Positions 39,258 through 49,641 of a stretch of DNA of 64,000 nt are shown here, in pieces. Positions within the stretch are counted from its first letter, which is position 1. The number at the start of each line of letters is the position of its first letter. The translations under genes and the position numbers were made by a program. Below the pieces are notes generated by a model that was given only the letters and a program-made list of their open reading frames with translations, did no database searches and was not told the DNA's origin. Source of the DNA: Steinernema hermaphroditum (lineage: Eukaryota > Nematoda > Chromadorea > Rhabditida > Steinernematidae); assembly GCA_030435675.1 (NCBI GenBank), contig CM059622.1:9548001-9612000 (forward strand), read 5' to 3'.

Positions 39258-42227
39258 TCAAGCCGTCAACTTGTTGCGTTTTCTAGCGATGGCCTCTTCA
39301 ACAGATCTGAGTTGATCCAATAATTCTTGACGACGACGTTCTTTGTCATCGAGCTCTGGAACAACTTCTGGAGGTGGCGGAGTCTCTGTCCTAGATACAG
39401 CCGCGCTCGAAGATCTCGACTAAACGACAACATTCAAAAGCTTATCACGTTGTTTCACATGCCTTTCTCTCTTCCTCCCCTTCGCTGCTGGAGCTATCAG
39501 AGCTGCTTCCACTGCTGGATCCCGAGGAATCGCTTATATCGTCGATCCGATCACGCTCTCTAATCACCTGAACAGCAACGAATTTCGCCTCACACTTATG
39601 AAGTGCAACAAACCTCATCACGTTTAGGATCCGGTTCATCATCCGAACTAATTGGATCACCTTCGGGCGAAAGTGGGACTCCTTGCAGACCAAACAGAGG
39701 ATCTGCGTTCGAGCGATAAGCAGCTGGGGCTCTGTCATCCCCTTCTGATGAACGCTTTTTTCTCGATTCTTGTGGCTTCGTTCTGCCCGAACTTTGTCTC
39801 CTGTTTCTGTTGACAGGGGATCGACTTCGGGATTCGGAACGCTGCGAACGACGGCGTTTAGGAATGCGGAACGAGGAGAGATCAGCGGCAGATGAGGGCT
39901 CGCGTTCCTTCTCCCGATGCCAATTTGAACGCATAACGGTTGGATCGCGGCTTTCGACTGTCTTCCTCTTGGCATCAGCTTTGTGTTTCCGATTTCTTCG
40001 ATCTCGGCACTGAGACTCTTCACTCGAGCGAGAAGATGATCGCGAGCGAGAAACCGAAGAGCGCGAGGACGACCTCGAAGATGAGGAGGAGCAGCTGCCA
40101 ACTGAGCTACTACGATTCTTTGACGACTCACGAGATGAGTACGTAAGAGAGTGAGTGCAAGAACGCGATCGTTCGCGACGCCGTTTGCGTCCCCTCCTCT
40201 CCGATTCATCGGCTGACGACCGATTCGAACGACTTCTGTGATTGTTCCTGTTCCTTTTCGGTGGCTGATCGTTGTCCCGCTGACGACACCTTTCTCTTAG
40301 CGACTGCCCGCCACTGCGTCGAGTTTCAGATTTTGGCGCACCTGCGACTTCTCTGAGAGGAACAGGCGCCGTCTTATTATCGTGTGAGCGGCGATTCCGA
40401 TTCCTGTCTCTATCTCTGGAGGGGTAAAGCACCTGGGGGCCTAGATCTAAAACAAGCGCCTCAATGTTCTGAAGAGCTGCGGCCATGAACATACCTTTCA
40501 CAGCCTCATTGCGACGTCGATCCTCATTCCGCATGACGTCAATAAGCGAAGGTGGACGACCACTACTTCCGACAGGAAAGAAAGGTACGGGATCAGGAAT
40601 TCTCCGGGATTTCTCACGAGCACCACCTGGTGAACTGGAACGTCTGATCATCTTAATCAAGGAGCGTTCAGAATTTAAATCCTTACTTTCTGTCGAGCGA
40701 ATCTTCGGAATCCGACCTTCTTCGTGGCGAGGCATCGCTGGCGGACATCAACAGACGCTTTTTGTCAAAGTCAGGGTCTTTTTTTAACTCCGAAGCTTTC
40801 TTCATGCGCTCGCGAGCCTGTTTTAATCCTCTTTCCCATGCGTCTTCTTCTTTGGCCGGACTGGCCGCTCGTTGATAAACCCGCGTGATGCTTCTTCGCC
40901 CGTCGATGCCTTCCTCCCGCCGGAGTTGTTCGCACTCAGCGTCTGTCGGATGGTAAAACTTACACGTTACACCCCATGTGCAATTGCCACGTAGATAGAA
41001 CTTGCAAATGCCGTCATTTCGGCTTTTTGGAGGAGGCGAGCGAGATGGACTTCGAGAATCTGACTTCTCTTTGTTGTCCTAAAGACGAATACAGTATGGA
41101 CCATAAAGATAGCCTCACCTGGTGTTTTTCCGGTGTCAGGCTTCGGTGTGACTTTGACCGAAAACGCAATACAGCGTTAGAAAGAGCGTGGGAAATGAGG
41201 ACAGCTTGTATTCCGAAATCAGCCGGCAAAAAATTTCCAAATTTTCTGAGGCAAAATGAAAAAAGTGTCCAATTTCACCGGGCCATAAAGATAACGTAAT
41301 AACGTTGCAAAAACGTAAAAGTCCTATATTTTCAGTCATTTAAAAATTCGCAAGTTCTCAGTTGTCTGGAACGGCTATTACAAATTTAAATGTTTTTATA
41401 TCCCAAACCACCAGGGGTTGTCCAAATCACACTTAAATCTGCTGAATATTAATTTCTAGCGTTATTTACTGTTTCACGTTGTTGTACTGTTAATCTACGT
41501 TGGATAAAATGGGTTTTCCACAGGGTGAGGCTATCTTTATGGCCCGGTAAAATTGGACACTTTTTTATTTTTGCCTCGGAAAATTTGGAAATTTTTCGCC
41601 GGCTGACTTCGGAATACAAGCTGTTCGTCATCATTTTCCACGCTCTTTCTAACGCTGTATTGCGTTTTCGGTCGAAGTCACACCGAAGCCTGAAACCGGA
41701 AAAAACACCAGGTGAGGCTATCTTTATGGCCCATACTGTACTCATAACTGTCGTAAACATCATCACCCACCTTCAAAGTTGCCCCTTCGACTTCATCTTC
41801 CGAATCGCTCTCCAGCTCCCCTTCTTCCAATTCACCATCCGATAACTCTTTCTTGTCCTCCGTCTCTTCAACAGGCACACTGCTGCCTTCTCTGTTAAGC
41901 AGTTGCTCAGAAGCGTCGCCTTCTCCATCAGAATAGTCGAGGTTATCGTTATCGTCGGCGTTGTTCGAATCTGAACTAATATCCGCAGGCTGAGGAGGCT
42001 AGAATTAGTCCGCTATATAACTGCTGAACAAATTAACGGTTTACCGACGGTTCCACGTCCGATATATCGTCTTCGATGTTTTCGCAGTTTTCCGGTGTTG
42101 GCGGGGTCATTGGTGGCCGCTTGTTCCTTTGGGGGAACGGCTCAATTTCTTCCGAGATGTCTTCCGGAGACGAAGAAGAAATGCGATCTATTACTTCTCC
42201 ATCATCATCCGACATGGGCTCAGCCAT
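39258..42227 (-). CDS. ZC3H18-like CCCH zinc-finger protein
   Basis: ZC3H18 links the nuclear cap-binding/ARS2 complex to the exosome adaptor NEXT in RNA turnover. Exons from 42,227: an acidic Ser/Asp/Glu-rich N-terminus (MAEPMSDDDGEVIDRI; SDGELEEGELESDSED), a CCCH finger (ICKFYLRGNCTWGVTCKFYH near 41,010-40,955), the family signature DAWERGLKQARERMKKASEL near 40,840, a long RS-rich region, and the C-terminal helix QELLDQLRSVEEAIARKRNK, matching the conserved human C-terminus. Introns are about 43-46 nt except the third (41,079-41,770), which is enlarged by a MITE. One intron near 39,430-39,472 fits a GC-AG boundary of 43 nt that keeps the frame. The start follows a TTGTAG acceptor. Confidence 0.87.
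41092..41738. mobile_element. palindromic MITE inside a ZC3H18 intron
   Basis: Ends CAGTATGGACCATAAAGATA and its complement, each flanked by TA (41,090-41,091 and 41,739-41,740). Related to 15,205-16,333 by the ends and by AAAAGTGTCCAATTTCACCG and the central CTAGCGTTATTTACTG. Removing the element and one TA leaves a 43-nt intron, the normal size for this gene set. Confidence 0.85.
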
Positions 42228-42976
42228 CACTCTACAATGAAAGACGGTAAGTTCGGGGAACGACGGAGCCTTGGATTGTGGAGAAGGATAAGAGAATTGC
42301 AGCAAAACAAAACCGTTCACGGCGACGATTGGTACATTGCATTCTCTAATAAAAGTTGCGTAAGGTTTCGAAAAGTGGGAAAATGACTTCGGTATTGCTC
42401 ACCTATTGGCGTTACCACCAAAATAAGCAAAATGGCAGAAAAATTGCTGGTGGCGACTGCAATAATGAGTCTCTCAATAAGGGAATGGGAATAGAATACA
42501 CAAAACTCGTTCTTTGCACGGCTCATTTCGCTTCGAGCGGATTACTGTTGGATGTCGGAGCACCACGAGTGGCGAAAGGTCGGATAGGAAAGAGGAAGTG
42601 ACAGAATAGCGGAGACATCATTCAGATTCCGCCGTATTGGAATCTGGCGAAGAAGCCTTCCTTCGACCAACAGGGTGAAGCCGACAGCGACGCCAGGCGC
42701 CAGCGAACGAGCGGGGACGACTGACTGCATCCATCGTTGGACTGACACGGCGATCGATAGACAGACTGACGCAGCGCCAGGGTCTTCCATGCAGGAGCCT
42801 CCACACGAATAACGCCGAACAATTGCACATCCCAGATTTGACTATTTGGACACCCACGGCCCACCCGAATGCACCTCTGAAAAGCACCCACACAACCATT
42901 TCAACTTGAGAAGTCATTTACTGCGCACCTTCTCTGCAATAAAACTCACAAACAAACGAATGATCCATGGTCTCAG
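42228..42976. other. intergenic, no gene seen
   Basis: Separates ZC3H18 from the transmembrane gene. Frames with no motif on both strands. Confidence 0.5.
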
Positions 42977-44427
42977 TCAATTCTTGTTGGGCTTCTCGAC
43001 GACATTCAGCGTTTTGAAAGAGTTCTCCTTCTCGGAAATCGACATATCCTCGACAGCGGTCCTAGTGGACACCATATCGGGTGCGAGACTCGACGTCGCC
43101 TGGGTGCCAGAAGTAGCGGAGGGTTGCTTGCGTGCCGACATCGGGAATGGCGAGTTGGAGGCCTGAGTGGGGCCGAAAGAGATGGAAGAGACAGGTTTCG
43201 AAGTGATCGTTTGCTGCGTCGCAGAGATCGATGTTGAGGGGATCGACAGCATCGATAGAGCTACCTGAGTGGCTGACGTGATTGGAGTCTTCTGCTTCTC
43301 GTCGTCCTTCTTGTTGAAGTCGATGAGGTGCTCCTGGCTATACATGATGTTCGAGTCGGTGTTTCCTTTCCGTTGAGCCAAAGCCGCTGCGACGGATTCC
43401 GAACTGCTGGGGGCGATGTATTTTGGTCCCGTCGGATATCCAATCTGTATCATTCGTGGTTGCGCTACGCTGGAAATACTCTGAAAGAAAGGAATCACTA
43501 CAAAGTCGACAAAAAACCACCCCTACCGTATCCGAGGAGGAGCGTCTCGAACTGATCTCGCTGAAAGCCTCTGCAGAGACCGGTGGAGGACGGACGCGCG
43601 ATTTGTGGATGGGCTGTGAGGGACGAATCATGTCCTCGGACCGCATCTGATTGACAACGAGATTGTCGTCAAAGTCGTTCGTTTCCTCCGTCGACACGGA
43701 GAACTTTCTTCGGCTCGGCATGGACCATGTGTGGCTGGCTGCTTGAAAAGGCGAGTGCAGAGGAGCCGAGAGCGTCTCCCGTGACCTCTGGGTGGGATTT
43801 TCCGCCCTATGTGCGGACTGGCTCCACGCCTTCGAGGCGTCTATCTTCGGCTCACAGTTCGGCTCAACCCAGGAATCGCGGACCGCTGAAGTAGGAATGG
43901 GCTGTGCTCGCTTGAAGAGCATCGTTTCTTCGTAGCTGGGACGGCTCGTTTCTGGACGCTCAATACGGGTGCTACTGTCGGCGGGACTTCGCAGTGAGCA
44001 CTTCGGACACTCTGCGAGGGCGGGATTCGCCACTGAAACGGAGAGGGGGTCAGCGAGGACGGTGATAACGAAATGTACCTATTGCTCTGAAGTCCAGCGG
44101 CTGCTTCGCTTCCCCTGTCTTCTCGAGACGGTAAGCGGCAGTGAAGGCGGTTGCGGAAGGCCTTGGATCGTCTCCACGGCGAGATTCCTCTTCCGAGGAT
44201 TCCACATCGCCTTCAGGCCACTGAGTCCTCACGCGATGGTTCCAAGCGCCGCGGACAAAGAAAAGGTAGGTGAAGCAGCAGAAGACGACAACGGTCACTG
44301 GCACGAGAAGGAAGACGGCCAGAAGAACGAGCGGTCCCGAATTCGATTCTGGTGCAGCTACCTCGGAGGCATCAGAAAGTGCGAGGAAGCCGACGGCGGC
44401 GACGGTCAGAACGAAGACGAGGCGCAT
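42977..44427 (-). CDS. single-pass membrane protein with long Ser/Pro-rich tail, unknown family
   Basis: Three exons, joined in frame by introns of 46 and 47 nt. Signal peptide MRLVFVLTVAAVGFLALSDA, a very short ectodomain (SEVAAPESNSGP), a transmembrane helix (LVLLAVFLLVPVTVVVFCCF), then a cytosolic tail of about 380 residues rich in Ser, Thr, Pro and Gln, with ECPKCSL (a CxxC pair), RKFSVSTEE, and IGYPTGPKYIAPSSSESVAA. No globular domain recognised; the tail looks like a docking or phosphorylation region. TACGGTA spans the second donor (TACG|GTA). No homologue identified. Confidence 0.7.
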
Positions 44428-44620
44428 CCTCGTGCTGCGAGCGGAACGCGGATGCTCCGCGCACCGCTCCCTTCGCTCCTTTTGAAGCCTTCACCAGACG
44501 TAGACACAGTCTGACACCGGTGCAGACTGCAGACCCCGTTACCTGCGAGACCTCAGGAAGGGGACCCTGAGGCTGGGGATCTCGGATTTTAGCGTAGACA
44601 TCCTTGAGGACTCTCACTCG

Positions 44621-45098
44621 TGTCGCGGTGGCGAGCGGTCGGTCCCTGCGGCCGCTCTCTGGGTGTCTGGTTGGCCAGATGGGAAACCCCATGGCAGTTG
44701 TGACTGTTCCGGCTTCCAGAGGGAATTGGGACACCCGGAAGCCGTAGTCCCACCACCGCTGACAACAAGATGTCCGGCGCCAGGAATCCGACGCCCAACG
44801 CTGCGTCAGATGTCATCCCGAAGGTCGCCGACGCTCTGAGGATCAGCGAAGACGCAACTCCCGGACCACGGACCATCAGATGCAAGCTCAGAAGCGTCCG
44901 CTGTGCCGCAAACGATATTCCGCTGCCGCAGCTGAAGATTTGCCGATTCCCAGATGCCCCGTGAAGTGCGCCGTCTACGACCGGTTCGACATCTACGCTG
45001 CGCCAGGGATGAAGTCGTCTGCCAGACATCCTCTGTTTGTCTATTTTCGGTGTCGCGCAAGGCATAATGCTTTTGATTCGCGAAATAAAGTCGTGAAG
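44621..45098 (+). mobile_element. RTE-derived short element, copy 2
   Basis: Same head (TGTCGCGGTGGCGAGCGGTC), middle (GGGACACCCGGAAGCCGTAG) and tail (GCGAAATAAAGTCGTGAAG) as 24,101-24,620. The internal frame is broken. Confidence 0.8.
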
Positions 45099-45353
45099 TC
45101 ATCCTTGAGAGGAGTGTCGCCGCAATGAGAGAGAACGCAAACGGACCGATTCTTAAAGGTCATTAGAACTCAGCTCGAGGCTAGTTTGAGTTCCTCATGT
45201 CAACAAATAACCGCACCACGGCAAAAAGATGACATGCCAAGCACCTGGGATCCTTCCTGCAGCTAATGATCCAAACAATCGACTGCATCCCAAAAATATT
45301 TTATTTCCAAATGATAAGGTTACTGTAGCGGTTCATCCCTACGCCCATTTCCT

Positions 45354-46568
45354 CTAGATCTCCTTCATCGCGCTGACGTCCACCTGAACGGCAATGAAGA
45401 GTGAGTCCTTGTAGACGAAGCGCCCGTCCGACTTCATCTGCGAGAGGGGCACAAAGCGTTGTATGCCGAAAGCCGGGTTCCGTCCTGACTTCGGGCGGCC
45501 GAGGAACGGCAGGTTGGCCTCGACGGTCTTCGGAGTGAGTCGGACGGAGACTGAACTCATCGATGAGTGTCGAGTACGGTAGACATACCATGGTGGAGGT
45601 TCGCCTTGTCCGGACTCTGGTCGAGCAGAGTGAACGTGAGGGGGCAGGCGAAGGGCCAGGGGAGGACATCGTCGTGCTCGCCTTTGAGGATGCACACAAA
45701 GACAGAGTTCTGCTCGCGGATGGCGTCTCCGTCACCAAAGGGGGCGAAGGAAGCGGCGAGGCGGTAGCCGTTGCGATGCGAGAAGAAGGGCCGCGAGAAA
45801 ACCACGGGAGCGACTCCGCGCTTCGCCTTTTGGAGCGCCGCAGCATAACTATCGACGTGCCACACGAACTGCGAGCTGGAGTGGGCTGGGGTACGGTAGC
45901 GTGGGGAAGCGACTACCTGTAGAGACAGGCGATGCGGGTCATTCGCAGTATGGCGGAGTCGATCTGCTTGAAGGTGGCCGAGTATTGCTCGATGGAGGCC
46001 ATCGTTCGCTGTTTGAGGTCCCTCACTCCATCGCCGAGTTGTGTCTGGTGGAGCGCGCTGAATCGACTCCATTACCCCTTGTAGTTTTAGCCCCTCGAGT
46101 AGAATTGTTTTCATCAAGCAGGTGCTTCGATTCCGGCGCCCTCACCCACCTGTCGTCTCTTATGTGTTTCTTGACTTCGTGCGCCGAGTCTTTCTGCTCA
46201 CAGCCGAACTCCTTGAAGGGACAGTCGACCTCTTGGTCCACGTCCTCCGGCTTCGCCTCCGGCGTTTTGAGGCGTCTGATGAGCACGAGGGGAGGGGCGC
46301 CAGGCCGAACTCCTCCGCGTCGTGGCTGACCACCAGCCTCGAGCTCCTCCACGACGACGTCCGACTCCGCGAGCGGCTTCGGAGTCGCGAAGCCCGACCG
46401 CGGCCGGTCTAAGCTGATCTTCTGGAAGAGCTCCGTCTCCGGCGTTTTCAGCACGTTCGTCCTCTGCGAGGACTCTTCCGGTACCAGCGTCTCCGCAGCG
46501 CCCACGGCGTTCGTTTTCCGAAGAGAATCTCTTAGCTGAGAGACAAGGGGAGCACTCACCTTGCCCAT
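45354..46568 (-). CDS. TRAF-family signalling adaptor (TRAF zinc finger, coiled coil, MATH)
   Basis: Cytosolic adaptor for TNF-receptor-type signalling by family. From 46,568: a Glu/Pro-rich N-terminus, a partial TRAF zinc finger (VDCPFKEFGCEQKDSAHEVK, KKHIRDD), a short helical segment (RDLKQRTMASIEQYSATFKQ), then a MATH domain: FVWHVDSYAAALQKAK, FFSHRNGYRLAASFAPFGDG, SVFVCILKGEHDDVLPWPF, FTLLDQSPD, FGIQRFVPLSQMKSDGRFVY and DSLFIAVQVDV. Introns of 38 and 41 nt both carry TACCGTA in sense. No RING finger is seen upstream, so it resembles RING-less TRAF proteins. AATAAA lies about 50 nt past the stop (45,300). The first codons may be spliced differently, since a GTGAGT follows ATG GGC AAG. Confidence 0.82.
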
Positions 46569-47285
46569 CGCGTGATCGAAGCCGAAATAAAGGAGAGGGG
46601 CCCCGCCCTATCCCACAAGACGCTCGCCTCGCCATGGGGACCCCCCTAACTGTCTCCTTCTATTGTGCTCCTTGACAACGCGAATCTGGCGCTCTAAGAA
46701 GAAGAGTGCGACAACAGGGCATGTGTCCTGCAGTCCTGCGACTTAGAGATTCAGCTCCTCCTTCCGGCGATGGCGTGTGGCCCCTTTCGGGACCGTCCCC
46801 AACCTCCTCCTAAACGATCTTGCATCTTCCAGTCCGTCTTCTCCGAAATGCGAGCACCGTTTGATTGATTGCGTGTTGCGGTGCGCGACAACGCAAATCC
46901 CCTCCTCCGCCGGCGCCGTTCCTCCGCTGACCTCCGTGTGGTCACCCTTAATCAATGCCCCCGGGAAGCGATGATGTGCCGTCGTGCAATGCATAGGTAA
47001 TCGAATCAGGCGCAACTTTTGGCGCGTCGTAAGCAATCACCCCGGCGCTCTTCCGTCGTCAGAAGGGCCAGAAACGGCGTGTCCCCTTTGCAGGAATCAC
47101 CTATTTTGGTTGGGCGTCGGCTCGTTTGTCTTCGTGTTGTATTCAATTTCGCCTTCTCGGCGCCGCCCCTCCGCCGTCACGCCCCCTCCGAACAAACGAG
47201 AAGAACATCGGTTTCCGCTTCAACTAACGCAGTTTAGGCTCTCTTCTCTCCAGTTCTAATGCTTCCCTTCTGAATCGGCTCCACC
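46569..47285. other. divergent intergenic region
   Basis: Between TRAF (-) and the Ly6-like gene (+); likely holds both promoters. No specific site recognised. Confidence 0.5.
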
Positions 47286-49599
47286 ATGTCCCCGGTTACG
47301 GTACTCGCGACATTCTTCGTCTGCTGGGTCGTCCCCGTCATGGCCCTCCACTGCCTCGTCCTCAGTCCAGGTGGGTGTCCTCTCGGCCATCCCTCAGGGC
47401 GCTCGAGAAGTGCGCGCGCCCTTTCGGAACTTTTTCAGTCGTTAAGCGGCGGAGGAAGTCACGCGATCGTCCTCGGGGGCGACGTGTCCAAGGAGGCCGT
47501 ATGCGTGCCCAAATCGGCTCGTTTGCGATGATTCTTTGGCTCAGCTGGCCAAAGCAACCAAATATCGGCGAATAATCGGCGAATAATTGCGTTATCGTCG
47601 GCGCCGATGCCGCCAATAAGACGACATTCCATCGCCCCTCGAGGATTCAAGACGTTTGGCACCCTCGCGCCAAAAGAGATATACTGTCGCGATTCGTGAT
47701 TCATCGCGACCATATCGGCGAATAATCGGCGAATAACGATACAATCAGGGCGAAGGTCGGAGACGCCTTCCTCTTAGTTGGCCCCTTTCGGCGCGAGTAA
47801 TGATGGATAAACGCTCTCAATTCGGGAAAAGAGGGGTAAACAAGGAAAAGCGTCCGTTTCGCACATCGCAAAAGGGATCGAACTTCGGCCTTCAGCGCTT
47901 GTTTTTATGTTCGCTTTCTGTTCGGAAGTTCGAAAAGCGGACAAAGTAGAGCACCGTCGACTTCCTCTGCCCATGCTCGACGGCATTATCGCGGCCAGAT
48001 TCCTAAATTGCGTTTCCGAGTGTGTGGTAAACTTGTTTGCCTTCAGGGACTCATTAGATTTGCCATTTTTTGACGTTTTCTTTCTCCCCCCCCCCCCCCC
48101 CCCCCCCCCGCTTACATGCATAGTGAGTGAGTATGCATGGAAGAGTCGAACCTAAATGCGCAAAAAGTGATGAAACCACCTAAAAGCTGCTCCTTTGCCG
48201 CCATCCGATCCCTGGGGGCTTAGGACTGTCATGCCTTCCATCGCCGAAAAATGCCTCCAAAAATCTATTTTTTTGTCCACAACTACCAGGACTTCCTATA
48301 TCTTGGGACTGTCATCGTGTGTGGCCCGAAAGGCAACGTGACCCCGGGGTGGAACCCCGCAGCGAAGCGTGTTAATGCGCGCCTTCTTGATTGGATTTAA
48401 TGCGGCTCTCGGGGGGCAGCGACGATTTGTCCACGCAATGATACTTATATCCCGGGGGAAGGCCGAAAAGCGCAGATCTCAAAAGATGCCCAAAAATTGG
48501 CCCTTTGGAAGGGAGTCGAGTGTTAAAATGAAAGGAAGCTGGGCTGCCTATGGGTAAACAGAAGCCATCGTCGTCCTGAGGGGGGTATCTGAAGAAGAGG
48601 CTCTATGTGGCTGACGGGTGGTTGGTTGCAGGCCGAGGCCTCGTGGCACACAAATGCACGAGTCGGAACGCTGTGGGGTGCAGAATCCGCGTTGAACGGG
48701 ACTCCATCACGTGGTACGACTTCTTCCGGCGCCACGACAAGCATCTCGCCTGCGTGCTCAAGGTACCGTAGTGATGCGTCCACATGCATTTGTGTCTTAG
48801 GGGGAATTCGACGCGGGCCGACGGTCTGGCTGCGTGAAGAAGCCGTCGGGGACGATCCGCTGCTGGTGCTACGGGCAGTCGAACTGCAACTCCCCGGAGA
48901 AGAGTCGGCGACTCTTCGAGGCGTTCGTCAGCGGCAACACGGAACGCCTGGACCGCGAAGTGGACGACATTGACACGGACGACCCCGTGGACTACGCCTA
49001 TGCCGACGACGACGACGCCAGGGGCAACGCGATCTCCGCGGTGAAACCCACGGAGCGGATGCAGGCGATGGCCGAGAAAAAGAAGGACGGGGCGAAGGGC
49101 GTGCAGAAGAAGCTCGCCACGGCGACAAAGCCCCCTCCGGCGATCGAGATCAAGACCCAGGACATCGACGACCTGAACTCTGTCGAGTACCTTCCACTTC
49201 CAGTGGCCAAGGACGATCCTCTACCCCCCTCCGGTGGCGACTCTTCCAAATCGGCGAGTCACCTCATCCAAAAGCTCTCCGACTAGTGCAGGCTCGGCCT
49301 ACTAGCACTTAGGATCCAACTGGGGTGGCGCTCTCTCTGTCCGCTGAACTAGGTGATTTCAGGAGGCGCACGCCTTGCCGACCGACCCTCCGAACATCTT
49401 CGACACCTACAGCCTGATGGAGTCGGCGGCCGACTACGACATGGAGAGCGAAACGCGGGAGCCCGACGGCCACTACAAGATGAACGTCGTGAAGATCCGG
49501 TCGAAGGAGGCGGAACCCGCTCCGCTAGAGGGGAACGTCGCCTCCAGATGCGCCCTCATCGCCGTCTTTCTCACTGTTCTCCTTCGGACTCTATTTTGA
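47286..49599 (+). CDS. Ly6-like, probably GPI-anchored surface protein
   Basis: Exon 1 (47,286-47,370): signal peptide MSPVTVLATFFVCWVVPVMA. A 1.26-kb first intron follows. Exon 2 (48,632-48,762): HKCTSRNAVGCRIRVERDSI, YDFFRRHDKHLACVLK. A 38-nt intron carries TACCGTA. Exon 3 (48,801 onward): SGCVKKPSGTIRCWCYGQSN, CNSP, then an acidic linker. The C-x(n)-CxCY-x(n)-CN end is Ly6/uPAR-like, as in nematode ODR-2/HOT proteins. A last exon (from about 49,364) ends CALIAVFLTVLLRTLF, a GPI-type signal. The join to it is unresolved: reading straight on gives TAG at 49,284; a GC-AG intron from about 49,254 would keep the frame. The TAG form would be secreted rather than anchored. Confidence 0.6.
48086..48109 (+). 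repeat. 24-nt poly-C run
   Basis: Uninterrupted C homopolymer within the first intron of the Ly6-like gene; length likely unstable or uncertain in sequencing. Confidence 0.95.
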
Positions 49600-49635
49600 T
49601 TCGCTCCTTTTTATTCTGTACATAATGCTGACAAC

Positions 49636-49641
49636 AATAAA
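49636..49641 (+). terminator. AATAAA polyadenylation signal
   Basis: Lies about 37 nt downstream of the stop of the Ly6-like gene's membrane-anchor exon, which supports that exon as the true 3' end. Confidence 0.65.

Noticed and set aside
42618..42917. Possible small reverse-strand gene between ZC3H18 and the membrane protein
   Set aside because: No motif, no acceptor before the start, and the alternative frames are equally open.
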